This document shows positions 47,901-60,408 of a stretch of DNA of 64,000 nucleotides, piece after piece; position 1 is the first letter of the stretch, and every line of letters starts with the position of its first letter. The DNA is from Hirudinaria manillensis. Lineage: Eukaryota > Annelida > Clitellata > Hirudinida > Hirudinidae. Where the stretch lies: contig CM067527.1 in the NCBI GenBank assembly GCA_034509925.1, forward strand, positions 9,444,501-9,508,500, read 5' to 3'. A program made the position numbers and the translations under genes. Under the pieces are notes generated by a model, which did not search any database, had not been told where the DNA came from, and saw only the letters and a program-made list of their open reading frames with translations.

Positions 47901-50900
47901 AAATCTCCATTCATGAATAACTAATCTCAATTGTCATAATTTAACAATATTATTATTGCCATTGCCATCTTAAAAAAACAAGCCTTTGTTTTCAAGAGTT
48001 GGAAATTCTCTTTTTCATTTTTGATCAGTTGCTCCATCTTCTCCTTGTCGATGAATGACAAGTCGTTCTCGTCAACAATGTCATCGCTCGGTCTCCTGCG
48101 AGTTCCATTCCCTTGGCAGGTCAACGTAGTCTCTGACTTGATGTGAGAAAGAGTCAACAGTCTGGGATGGTAATGATGCACGAGGTAAGCAAAGGCTCTC
48201 CCATCAGAAAAGGACACGGTGAAGTTCTCCACCTAATTGAAACCATTAAAGAGTTGAAACAATTAGTCTATCAAGAAAATGTTCGATGGAATGAGCGATT
48301 AATCTATGAATTGATGTTGACAAAAACAATAACATAAATTAGTGAACCTTTCAGTGAAAGCTATCATGAAGTAAATGAAAAGCAGTCAAGTGATAACAAC
48401 TAAGATATTAAGTCATTAATCTAAGATAATAGGAATATACTCATCTAATACTATGACCAAATCAAGAAAGATCAATGTTCTTCACCTTACCTTCATTCCA
48501 TAGTTGATGCAGACAACTTTGCACCACTTGAGCAGGAGCGAGAGAAGAGGATCATCATTGTAAAGGTCAGGTTCCAATGAGTCCCTGGTATTTCTCACGG
48601 AACCTACGAGTTCAAAGGTGGAAAAAGATTGCAATAATCGTTTAAGAGTAAAATCTGTTAACTAATCTTAACAAGAATCTATTTCACTATTTCTGATTAT
48701 ATGATTATTCACAGCTGAGCATTTAAGAAACAAATATATATCAGCACCGAGCTTTTACAACAAATGGTTCATAATAAACCACTATGATCAAAACTGACCG
48801 AGAATGTTGGTTTCCATGGTGGTGACCTTAACCCTGAGATCTGGTGGAAGTTCCTTAAGGAGGACACCCAACTCTTCCTCCAGTAACTTCTCATCCAGCA
48901 ACAAAGACACCTGAATTTTTGTGAACAAAATTCTAGTAAAATTGATTGCAGATATTTTGGAGGTTTATTGGAAATATAAATAATTTAATTAGAAACAAAT
49001 TAATTAAATACGTTTAACCTGGAATGAAAATATGATTCTCCATAAGAGTTGGAGAGTCCTTTGCCTGTGACCTCCGACGATATCCTTTGCCATAATTTCT
49101 TCTGCTCAGAAGAAAGCCGAATGTTTAATAATAATCAACAAATAATAACAATAATATAGATTAACAGTGAAACTTATTGCACTATTAACCAACCATTTGA
49201 CTCAAGAGACAGAGAAACTCTCCTCATTTTTAGGGCATCCAAAACAACATTGACATTGTGGATTTTTTTTGTCTTGTTCAGAGGTGGTGGAAGGAGCCTC
49301 TTGCTCAGTGACCAATCATTGGTGAGGACCTCCACCAGGTGAGCCAATCTTATTCCATCCCTGAGATCTTGAGAGAGGTTTGTGACGGTGTAGTCGAACT
49401 CGTCCATTGCGGTCTGCTCGCAAATTACGATGTACCCCATGTAGGACAGGTGCCTTGTGATGTCACCTTCACCCCTTAGGCATTCCCTCGAGAAGGCAAG
49501 CAGTACCTCCTTGCTGGATTTGAAGGGTGCAGCTTTGGCAAAGAGGCAGGGATTGTAACGTATCAGCTTCTGCGATTTGGCAACATCCAAGAAGTAGACG
49601 AGAAGTAGGAATTTTTTCAATGTAAACTTTGTCATTGCTGCTTGATAGCCTAAGATATTAAGTCAAAAATATGCATTGAAAATGAAGGTGCTACATGAGA
49701 GGAAAACATTATATAATCAATGCAGAAACTGACAAAACTATGGGTAATATACATTAATTTATTTGAAAATAGTGTTTAGCTTGTAATTTTCTAAAGGACA
49801 TATTTCCATATTTCTAAGTATTGCTATCTAGCAAAAATTCTCAATAAAATTAACATCACAACTGACCCTGATTGTAGATGTGACTTATGGTGGGATGGGC
49901 ATATGAAGTCATGATATCAGGACTGGTAAAGAATCTGGTATCCAAAAATTTCTCAATTGATTTAAAAGAGAAGTCTTCTACCAGAATTGCTTCTCCATAC
50001 ACAGTTTCCAATCCAAGCCTCAACCATAGCAAGTTGTATGAGAAAATAATGTTTTTTACAATTGTCCTCAGGCCTTAAAATAATTATATTTAACAATATA
50101 TTACTGCTTTTAGCTTTGATATTTCACCAAATAAATTATTTTGACATTTGCAACAAGTACTTTTTTAGTTAAACTGACATTTATAAACATTTGCAATTGC
50201 TAAATTGTGGAAATTAATTGAGTTCTTATCAATTAAAAAATCGGTATCACTGCCAAAAATGTTATAAATAAATACAATTACTTCTGAATAGCTCTACATT
50301 ATACGAGTACAATAATCCTATCACTGACATGCAGCTTGGCTTGATGCATTCCCACAGTAATAGTGTAATAGACAAAAGTCATTACAATGCATGTTGCACT
50401 CAAAAGATTAGCTAGATACCTATTTAGAGCTAGAGCTAATAGCAAGCATCATCACCACCATACCATAGTCATTGAGGATGATGCGATCCGTCCTCACTGC
50501 CAGTCTGCCACTGTCTACCTCCCTCTCGATCCTGTCGATGACCCGAGCCACTGCAGGCGATTGGTAGACGTTACAAGCGGCTCTTCTCAACTGGTTCAAT
50601 CTTTTATTGGTCGAATATGCCTTCAACAGCAGCCAATCCTTGCTCACCGTCGTGATACTATCCGATCGATCGTCCGACCGACATCCCGCGTCAGACTCTA
50701 GTTTAAGCGAGGACGGATCTCTGATTTCATCATCAAATTCGGAGGGTGCGAGGGCATAGTTTATCCACTTGGTGAATCCCCTTTCCTGCTTGTCCATCCA
50801 TCTCTCATCATAATAAATGTTCTTTGATGCAAATGGTATCAAATGTTTTAGGGTAGTACTAGCTTTAATATCCTTGATGGGTTTGATGAGCTTCAGCCTT

Positions 50901-53900
50901 GCTTTTGGCATCTGACTTACAGTATTTGTGGAAGATCTGGAGATTTCAGATGTTCTTTTGCAGGAAGGACTTGAAGGCTCCTTCATGGAAGCAATTCTGT
51001 TTATTTGTGATTTTGATTTCATGGGATCCCTGAGGGCAGTCTTAACTTTGTTTAATAATAAAGGACTTGCTAGAGTCTTCTTTTGTTTACAGACCGTTAA
51101 TCGAGGATTTGTTTTTGAAGCAGACTGGTGCTTCGCAACCGGTGTCGTCCGACCCGTGGTTTCGAAAGTTCCTTTTTTCTCCGGCGGCGTCTTGATGATG
51201 TCCTTTGAAAGTGCGTCGTTAGCAGATTTTCTATATATTTTCAAGGATGCCTTTTCTGGAGTCATCAAAGAAATTTCATTTGCAGGAGAATCTCTCGAGT
51301 CCCCGATGGGACTAAGGGCAAAGGTTCCGAGCATTTCCCCTTTCGACTTAGGAGTGGAGGTGCCCCCGCTCTGGAAACAAAATATGGCACGATCATCATT
51401 GTTCGATTGTCTTGAAAGAGCTTCACATATTCCATCATTTTTGTGTAATGTATGCATAGTTCCAGCAGGTATGTTTCTGGAAGATACTTGGCAGATATCT
51501 GGAAGATTAGTTTCCATGACCTTGTTGCATCCTTCAAGTTTATGGATATTCCTAACGTCTGAAGGAGAGGCACAATATGTTGAGGGCATAATTTCTTGAA
51601 ATGACCAATCTCTGAACTCTTGAGCATGAAAAGAAGGTCTAATTTTAGAACAGGTGATGAAAGTCTTAACATTGTCAACACTTTTCAGAGGCCCAGTTGT
51701 TAGGAATTCTCTGAAGTCTTCTCTTTCATTCTCCTTTTCTCTTATTTGAATAGAAGTTTTGTCTTGATCTTTAGAAGCCATCAAAGTGGCACCTTCTTTC
51801 TTTTTGCTGGCATTTAGTGCTCCTGAAAAAGCGCCCATCACTTCAGATATCCAAACAGGACTACTGACATATTCATGATCTGATATTTGTTCCATGGAAT
51901 CATCAAAAACTTCCTTGTCATCGCTTACGAGTTCCTCGTTCAGTTTTGTATAAGTGCCATAGCGAGCGAGATTGGCAGATTCCAGTGGTCCGAGCTGTTC
52001 AAGGTCTTGAAGGGAATTGTTAGTATTTTTTTTCAAAGTAATGAAATTGGAAGTGGAACCAACATTAGTAGGAATTGAGTACTTGAGTCGATTTTCTGAT
52101 TGTTTGGGGTTATGCGGAGCTGGAGTTGGCATTATCTTCGTGGCATTTTTAGGATAACACCTGGTCTGAGCTTGAAAAGAGTGATTTAAATTCTCCTGAT
52201 GATAGGACATTGCCACTGACTTCCACGGTTCCTGTTTTGATCTTAATTTGAGATGGTATTTTGAAAATGAAGCAAGGCTTAGATGTTCTTTTGATTGTTG
52301 TGTACACTTTGTGGGAGACCTATCGCCGTGATGCATAAGAGAAGTCCTGCATGTTGATCGGTCACTAGCCGGGAAAAGACACCTTGCTGCAGCACTTTGT
52401 CCGTCATTATTGCAGTTATTGACATTAACAGAGAACCGACAAGCATTGAAATCTGTCGTCTTTGAAAGTAAATCTTTCTTGACATAAGTTCCTCTTCGTG
52501 CAAGGAGTTCCTCGTCCTCCTCTGTAAATGATTCGATCCTGTTACTGATCATTTGAAGTGGAATTTTTGTGCTGCTCCCGATGTTTACATCATCAGATAC
52601 GTATGTGCACGATTTAGACGGATACTGGAACGCGAGGTCGGTAGCCTGAGCAAAGTAGTTGTTCCTGTGCAGGCCAAGTGGGTCCCCATCATCATAATCA
52701 TCACCATAATCTTGAAGAGGCGCCTTAGAAACAATGAAGTGGATGATTCTAACAATGCATTGAAGAGATTACATGTATTGATGAAATTGTACAGGAATAT
52801 TTATAAGAAAATGATATTAATATTGATTATAAGTCTCTACTGATTCTTGAACATTACATAAGTGGAAATTATATAAATATAATAATATAAAGATCCACTA
52901 ACAGGCATGTTTTCAACATCTGCTAGCACATGACAGGATTTTGAAATTTGACACACTCCATCAGCAACACGTCTTCTTGAGCCTGGATGTTTTGACTGTA
53001 ATAAAAACCTTAGTCATAAACAGAGATAATGAGTCCTCTAATTTACATAAGCAAAAGATTGAGCTTATGGTGATGGCCAACGTATCCATGAAAAGTTCGA
53101 ATGAAATTAAATTTATATAGCAATTTTATATTTTATTATCTTATATTATAGCAATTTCACTTATGTTTTCAATATATGTATAGCAATTTTATTTTATAGC
53201 AATCTCACTTATGTTCAATATTCCAACATATTAACAATTTTGAGTTACATCATTTTTGGTATTGCCAATAGAATAATATTGGCAACTTGATAGAAATAAA
53301 CAATTTCTAATAACAAAACCATAAAAGACTTCAAAATGACAAACCTTCCTGGCCTTGGAACTTCCGATGGCATGACCCAAAACTACGAACTGTACCCTAA
53401 AGGCTTCATTGACCACCAACCTAATCATCCCCCTAGTGGAACCCTCACCTGATGGTGACCATCTCACTTCCATCCTCCTGGTCTCACCACCTTCCAAATA
53501 CATGGAGAGAGGTTTGGCTTCAAAATTGTTTTTCACTGGCACCTTGTCCAGCATTACCTATCAGATGATATTTGGATTTAATATGCATTCATATGGAAAA
53601 TATTTTCATATACGTATATTTTCTTCCATACATTGATAGTAACATTAATTTTAAAATTAATGACTAGAGCAACAAGCAACATAACACACATAATTACAAC
53701 AAATTAGAAAACAAAACAAATCAATTCAGCAACATGATTCAACAACGACCTAAATACCTGCACAGGTGAGTCATAAGAGTTTCTGATCCAAACATCTGTT
53801 GAAGCCGTAGTTCCAACGAGCACGGTCTTGAAATCGACCTTTGGGGTTTCAGAAAAAGGTCGGAGGTCGAGAACATATTGTTCGTTCTGAGGATGTGAGG

Positions 53901-54637
53901 ATGGTTCCTCTGTTGTGGCCGGAATTACATAGGATGGTCCCTTCATAAATGACTTAATTGGTGTTGATGGAACAAATTCTTTCTGTTTGTTTTCTAGAAA
54001 AGTTTTAGACCATCAGGTCAACTTGCTTAGCAAGATATCTTTATAAGATATATTCTGCATTATTGTATAACATTTGATTAGTTTTCTTGCAAAGTGCGAG
54101 TACCAAGTGTAAAAGCATCATATTGTCCCAAAATGTCATAAACGCTACAAAACTTCTTAGATAAATCATGCGCCATTTAACTTAATTAATTCCAGAGAAA
54201 TACAAAGAGTGAATTTAAAAATTACATTTCTTGGTAAAAGGCTTATTGCTTTAAGTCACAAAGTGGTGCAAAAAACAAATGAGGAAGCAAATTATTTTAA
54301 TTTTACATCACTTTATATCAATTTTAGTGTAAGCACATCGAAAATATCAGTCACAGCTTACTCTGAAGGATGTCACAATTCCAGATAAACAATTACATAG
54401 CCCCAACCAATTTTAAAAGACCTCTGAAGAACTAAATATCCTTATAAATAGCTTTAAACTAATAAGATTTAGCTCGTCTTCGCAGCTGAGAATCATGTTT
54501 ATCAGTAAAAAAAAAAGTATATTAAAGCGAAAACATTTTTTCTGCCGATAAATATAATTCATTTAATGTTTTCGTCTCACGAAGCATGGGTGAAATAAAT
54601 TATTTCGACTGAAAGCTGGACTCACCCATAAAATCAT
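41950..54637 (-). CDS. ASPM: ASPM / abnormal spindle orthologue
   Basis: Sixteen solid exons: 53982-53758, 53557-53345, 52995-52903, 52723-50464, 50073-49867, 49649-49194, 49101-49019, 48910-48799, 48603-48491, 48232-47984, 47864-44004, 43937-43824, 43678-43492, 42971-42817, 42543-42394, 42219-41950; 8,748 nt, at least 2,915 residues. Order: ASH domain ([38 protein letters not shown]), a long unstructured part, two calponin-homology domains ([54 protein letters not shown]), about 20 IQ motifs, and the conserved C-terminus ([30 protein letters not shown]). It is a spindle-pole, microtubule minus-end protein that binds calmodulin through IQ motifs. The first coding exon is uncertain: ATG at 54637 before a GTGAGT donor (54626) has the right phase but gives only four residues. 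Confidence 0.93.
43214..43380. repeat. Local direct duplication of about 75 bp in an ASPM intron
   Basis: The segment 43214-43290 (GTAATGGGATTTTCATAACA onward to TTTAATAAACA) recurs at 43305-43380 with a short indel. The two copies are separated by an A-rich spacer. They lie in the intron between exons 43678-43492 and 42971-42817. Confidence 0.9.
43824..47864 (-). CDS. ASPM: ASPM IQ-repeat exons with insertion after the first IQ motif
   Basis: The exon at 47864-44004 opens [17 protein letters not shown] and completes the second CH domain. It gives one IQ motif ([20 protein letters not shown]), then roughly 740 residues of charged, Ser-rich, IQ-poor sequence. The IQ array follows from near 45,490 ([16 protein letters not shown]) to the exon end, spaced by about 22-25 residues. 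A 66-nt intron (44003-43938) separates exon 43937-43824, which carries [24 protein letters not shown] split over the next junction. Splicing to 43678 completes a perfect IQ motif ([13 protein letters not shown]). Confidence 0.88.
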
Positions 54638-55279
54638 TGATCTGGTTGAAGTAAACAAAATTCAAACATTCTAATTGCCCCGGTCTTTTGGCTTTGACGT
54701 ATGCTCTAAAGGTAAGTGTTGTATTAATTTGCTTTTTAATTTCACTATATCAGTTAGCATGTGATTAGCAATATTTAGATTAATAAATTAATTTTTATTA
54801 GTTTCTGAGATGGAAAACGAAAATGCTTCCCACCCCCAGATTTCTCCAAATCCCTGGGTCTTCTATAAAATTGCCTGATTAAAAAGTTTCAAAAATTTTA
54901 ATTTGGGCATCCTAACCAAACCTGACCACAAATGAGGGCCTGTCAAAAGAGGAAGGTCAGTGGAATAATAAATACATTCATAAGAATTTCACTCCGAATA
55001 TTGAAGTACATAATAATAAGAACAGTAAAGGGATATTATAAATTTACGAGTCGATTCTTTCACATTTACAAAATTATATTCTAACATCAGTGACATCATT
55101 TGAATGCACGTGCTCGTCATTTGGTATTGGGGTAAAGTGAGGAATGACTTAATGCATGCAATCCCATGCAAAGTCTTCTAGGTTCACAACGAACCCCCAA
55201 CTCCTCCTATTCCCTTGCGAACCCCTGCAAATTCAACTCCAAGTACGTTATTATTGTTATTAACACGATAATAATATTA

Positions 55280-56620
55280 ATATAAAGGGATTGTTTGAAG
55301 AAATCTGCAGAGGCCGCTACACCAGAAACAGAGGCAGTATGGACAGGTGAGGGGTCCAGACGGCACCAACATTTTGATGTCACAGGGTGATGTCCTTACA
55401 GAGTTTTCATGCAGATTGGCCCCCTGTTGGCAACCACGAAGCAGAAAATATCAAGTTTCTGACGCACCTAGTGCATCACCTGAAATGCACATTCAAGAAG
55501 TTGACTGTGCGCATCATGTGCTTCTATTGCAAGGACATAGCGACCAGTTGCTACATGGCAAGAATGCATGTGTGCGAAGGAAAAGTGCGTTGAGGAGCAT
55601 CAGTACCAAACATCCAGATTCCCTCATACGACCCAAACCAGATCCATAGTGGCACAGACCTCAAAGAAATTTCTGCATCCAGCAGGAGGAAACCCAGGGC
55701 TGACCAATAGGGGAGATAAGCGCCAGATTACCGGACAAGCCCCATCGCAGGTGAAAGAAAGGACGCAAAGAGGATGTCAGGACATGACAGAAGTCATGCT
55801 GTTCCAAGGACGCGAAGAGGAACAGGGAGGACGTCAAACTATAACTGGCAAGAAGGCCAAGGAAACCAAGGAGACCAATGAAAAAATAACTGCCACCAAG
55901 GAGAAGACGACGGCAAGAGAACCAAAAACCAAAAATGGCCTTCCTCGGGCTGGACACCCCCATGGACTTCTGGGGAGGAGTCAAAGTCACTTTCACCACC
56001 ATTGGTTTTTTTGGAAGAACTGCTAGAACAGAGATACAACGGAAGACATCCCTGGGGACAGCAGGCAAGCAGAGAGGTGAAGATATGCGGATAGCCGAAC
56101 CCAGCCAAAGCTCACGAGGGCAAAAGACAAATGAGCCCCAGAAAAAGGATAATCTCTAAAGCTGGTTTCGCAAGGACGTCGTCTTTGGAAACCAGGACGT
56201 CCATCACTCTTCCCATCGAGGAACGCTCTCCCTCGTCTGAGACGAGGAGGGAGGTGAGAGTCGCTTTCCGACTGGTTCGCCTTTTTTCTCAAATTAACGA
56301 TGGCTGGTTCAAGGTATTGGTTTTTATCTTCCGCGTCTCGAAGTAAGCTTTCGACCAGCCAGGATGTCAAGAACCCAGCGCGTGCTTTAAAAAGTGACAC
56401 GGCTGATTCATATGACCACGTACAAGCAAGTGGTAATTGGTTGACAGCAATTTTATGCTAAATTAGAGACTCATTGTTCATTTGGTTTCGACTGACTCCC
56501 TTCTTTCAAACCCCGCATCTCTCTGAGCGCGAAGAAGGGTTGGCTTAGGTCTTTGAAAACTAAGACGTCCACTGTTCCTCTCTGTTCAAGAAGGTAGAGC
56601 TACCTCATCATTATTTGTCC
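55280..56620 (+). other. GC-richer island with broken ORFs, possible decayed mobile element
   Basis: Between ASPM and MFSD10 the base composition rises sharply. On plus, one frame carries a Cys/His-rich piece near 55,480-55,590 (MCFYCKDIATSC, then MHVCEGK). Another frame, at 55568-56026, is rich in Lys, Glu and Thr (KAKETKETNEKITATKEK). The pieces lie in different frames and are stopped, as expected of a decayed element. An imperfect direct repeat (GTCTTTG, AAAC and GACGTCCA blocks) occurs at about 56,185 and 56,551. No family is recognised and no clear ends are visible. Confidence 0.3.
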
Positions 56621-56955
56621 ACCAATAAATGTAGATCCTCAAATAACTAGTAAATAGATCGTATTCTAGATCATTCAAAAGGAAAAAGATGCCAACTCTA
56701 ACAAAACCTAATTTATAATTGATTTTGTAAACGTAAAAAATAATTTGCATTTTTTTAATTTTTCGTCTCAGCTTAGGTCCTTACCTAAGTGTAACTTGTC
56801 ACCATTACCAAATATGAATCAACATTTCTACAAGTATACGTCATATTTAGTTATCATTAAAAATTGTAAAACTAATTACATTCAAAAACAGAAGAATTTC
56901 AATTAAAAGGACTTTCAAGTTCGGTTATCCATAAGTACTTCAACAACCTGAAGGA

Positions 56956-57266
56956 ATGTCGAGGCTTGAATTGTGTATTAAAAAAACGATTCAATCAAAA
57001 ATTAGTGACATGTACAATAGAATCAATTTAATAACAATTATCATAAAATCAATGTCATTTACAGTAAGAGGTTCGACACTTTGCATGGGCCAATTACTGT
57101 CTTTGGCGCTACTATTCATACGGTGTTTCATTGTTAAGGTAGTTTCGTCAAATGCCGCTACCGATAAATTTGTGGAATTGTGGGCGGCTCGGGAATTTAG
57201 AACGGATCCCGAACTTTGTGAATATAAGATGTAAGAAGAGATACAAACAAGTGAACAAAGCAACAA
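56956..57266. other. Overlapping antisense ORFs upstream of MFSD10, unassigned
   Basis: Both strands are open for about 90 codons. The minus reading (for example NSTNLSVAAFDETTLT and SNWPMQSVEPLTVNDID) has the more protein-like composition. The plus reading includes a hydrophobic stretch (LLSLALLFIRCFIV). Neither has a visible homologue or splice partner. The segment ends about 320 bases before the MFSD10 start and could be a mobile-element remnant or promoter-proximal DNA. Confidence 0.2.
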
Positions 57267-57590
57267 TCGAAGAATGGAGGTCTGTTTAGTGTAAGAACTT
57301 CAGAGGTTCGATTGTTCTGGTGGACTGATCTGCCCGAGGAAGATAATGGTCATTAAACTTTGACTCAAGTGAGGTTGAATGTCTATTCGACTGTCTCGGC
57401 GGTGTTCTGTCGAATGCGTTAATTTTGCCGCTGGTGAATTCAATTTTTTTTATTATTGACTTTTTTTTTATGCATTTGGTGCTGCGTATTGATTTGTTAA
57501 TTTACTCACTCGAAAGCACCAGACGTCAGTGTAGCATTCAAATTTGTGAAACACCTAGGTTTACATTTTTGTTAACATTTAAGAATCAAA

Positions 57591-58631
57591 ATGTCTTCCC
57601 TTGAACATGGCCAAGGAAGCAGGACTTTGATCATTCTCTTCATATCATTGGTTGTGGATTTGTTGGCATTCACAGTGATTCTTCCATTACTACCTTCCAT
57701 TTTGGATCACTTTGAACAAGACAGTGAAGTGAGTTTCAATGGAAAAAATGAAGTCATTTTTATTGTGAGAGTTGTTTACAATGTATTTAGTGTTAATTGC
57801 TAGATTAGATTTAGAATTTGAATCAGAAAGAATTTGTCTTCATATCATGTGGTGAGAGTGATCATTATGTTTTATCAAGTTGTAATTTCAGACTACTCAC
57901 CAATTGCAAGTCATACTATCCATTTTGTTGCAATATGCCACAATGGGAAAGTGACTGTTAACATTCAAATAATGAGATGAACAGATTGTTATTGCATTGG
58001 CATTTTCAATTAATTTAATTAACAATCACTTTTGTACATTTTTATGAATTTTGTTTTATTCATTTTTTAATAACTTTTGACTTTCTGTAGGACTTGACCT
58101 ACTTTGCAATGAAGAGAGGGGTTTCTTATGTCAGGGGAATCGTAGGAGCCCCTGACACACCAAAATGGAATTCTGTTTTATTTGGAGGTTGGAGTAATTT
58201 AATATGCTATAACTGCAATTGAAGTTAATTACTGTTAATTTTATGTCATGACTCAAGAATTTATTAAGGAGTTAAACTCTTTACAATCATTGAGATCATC
58301 AGTCATTTCATTCATGGCTATTCATGGTCATAACAAATATTTCTTAATTTTGTGCATATTATTGAGCATTGAAATGCTCCTAATGCATTTTGATTGGCAA
58401 AACGTTCATCCATCTCCACAATCAACTGCAGGCATTTTAGGATCCCTCTTTTCTCTGCTCCAGTTCTTCTCTTCTCCCATCATTGGAACGCTGTCTGATG
58501 TTTATGGAAGGAAGCCCCTCATGATCTTGACTTCGGTGAGTACAGATCCTTTGAGTCATTTTATGGAAATAACATTTCAAATCATCATCACCAATGACTT
58601 TAAAATTTAAAAAAATGTTTTAATTACACTC

Positions 58632-58663
<32 letters not shown>

Positions 58664-60365
58664 GTTATCGTTAGGTGGGAATTGCAACTTCTTACGGACT
58701 GTGGGCCTTCTCAACGTCTTTCTCAGTGTTCGTGCTTTCTAGGATTATCGGAGGAGTTAGTAAAGGAAATATTAGCCTGAGCACTGTCATAGTTGGTGAT
58801 GTCACCACCACTGAAGGGAGGAATAAGGGAATGGTAGGTAGTGTATGATTACGTTAGTACATTAGTGAAGCACAGGCAAATTATATGCCAAATGTATTAT
58901 ATTATATTATATTTATTGCTAATTAATTAATTAATTTAATTATTCGTTAATTATCTGGATCCAGGGATCCAACAATATGACTTTCAATGCATACATTGTT
59001 TCTAACCTTCCCTCTTTTTGTAAACATTTATAAATTGGTGCTTTTCAACTAAATATTTTAAAATTTATAGTGCATATTAAATCGCTGTTCACTATATAAT
59101 GTTAATAAATGGAATTTTTTTTTTATCAGGTTTATCATCATTTTGTTTCTTAACTTTTTTTTAAAACATGTATTTTAATTTTATATTTCTAGTAACTCTC
59201 TGCCCTAATCATTTACCTGCAGGCTGTTATGTTTTCACAGTGCTTTTGCAACCCCTCAGGATAGAATCGTGCACTTTAAAAATCGGATAAATAGATGTAA
59301 AATCAATTAAATATAAAATTAATTAAAAGGAAATTTGATATTGAATTTGTACATGTATTAATTTTAAAGACGATTTCACCATTTTATGTTAAAGTTACTG
59401 TTGTTTGTATCCTCTGTTCAAACAGTGTGCATCATTGAAGCTGGCTTTGAAGTCAAAACTTTCTGTGTAATAATTATTACAATGTCGTTGTTGTTGTTGT
59501 TTATTTTAGGCGGCAGTGGGCATTGCCTTCTCGGTTGGCTTTTTGGTCGGTCCGCTGATCGGAGCCTGGTTTTCCACGTGGGTGAAGCACTCTCAGAATC
59601 CGTTCTTCTATCCAGCATGCTATGCTTTGGCTCTTTCCATCATCAACATATTCTTCATTTCTCTCTTCCTTAGAGAAACTCTTCCAATAAATAAAAGAGT
59701 ATGTTATGGTTATTATTGTTATTATTATTATTATTATTGATATTATTATTATTATTATTATCATTATTATTATTTTTTATAACATTTGTTATGCCTTTGA
59801 TTTGTAGCTGATGCATCACTGAGCTTTTTATAATGTTTCTTCTTTTTATTTTTATATATTTTTATACATTTAATATTCCCTCAAGTAAGGCAGAATAACC
59901 AAAGAATTTGTTTAGTCATCGTATTAATTGTATTTAAATTTAATGACTTTATTTTTCACATTTGAAAAAAAGCCTTTAGGTGTTAAATCATCATCATGAC
60001 TCAACTCAGTCATTGAATCTTGTGGAATTACCTAATTTATCTATTTTTATTTATGATAATATTTGACTTGTTAATATTTAATAAGAACAAGGATTTTATG
60101 CATTTAATGGATAAAATCCTAGTTTAGTAAGTCAATTAGTTGGCATATTAATCGTTGTTATTGCTTTTGTTTTGTTTTTAATTTCATAATTTTTATTTGT
60201 TGATTTACTAGAATTGAAATTGATTATTCAACAGTCTCCCAGGTTCAGTTCCTCTCGGGTGTCCCCGCTTCTTAACCCTTCCTCTCTTTTCAACTTCTCA
60301 GCAATCAACAACATCTCCAAAAATGGTTGGTACTTTATTTACATACAATACTGAATATGATTGAC

Positions 60366-60408
<43 letters not shown>

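Larger units (their letters stand above)
54638..57590. other. Divergent intergenic region: ASPM (minus) and MFSD10 (plus)
   Basis: Holds both promoters and probably ASPM 5' UTR exons. It also contains the GC-richer island at 55.3-56.6 kb and antisense ORFs at 56.96-57.27 kb, listed separately. Otherwise nothing recognised. Confidence 0.55.

Noticed and set aside
50928..51599. 223-codon plus ORF inside ASPM
   Set aside because: Antisense shadow of the 2.26-kb ASPM exon, whose minus reading is continuous and phase-consistent at both ends.
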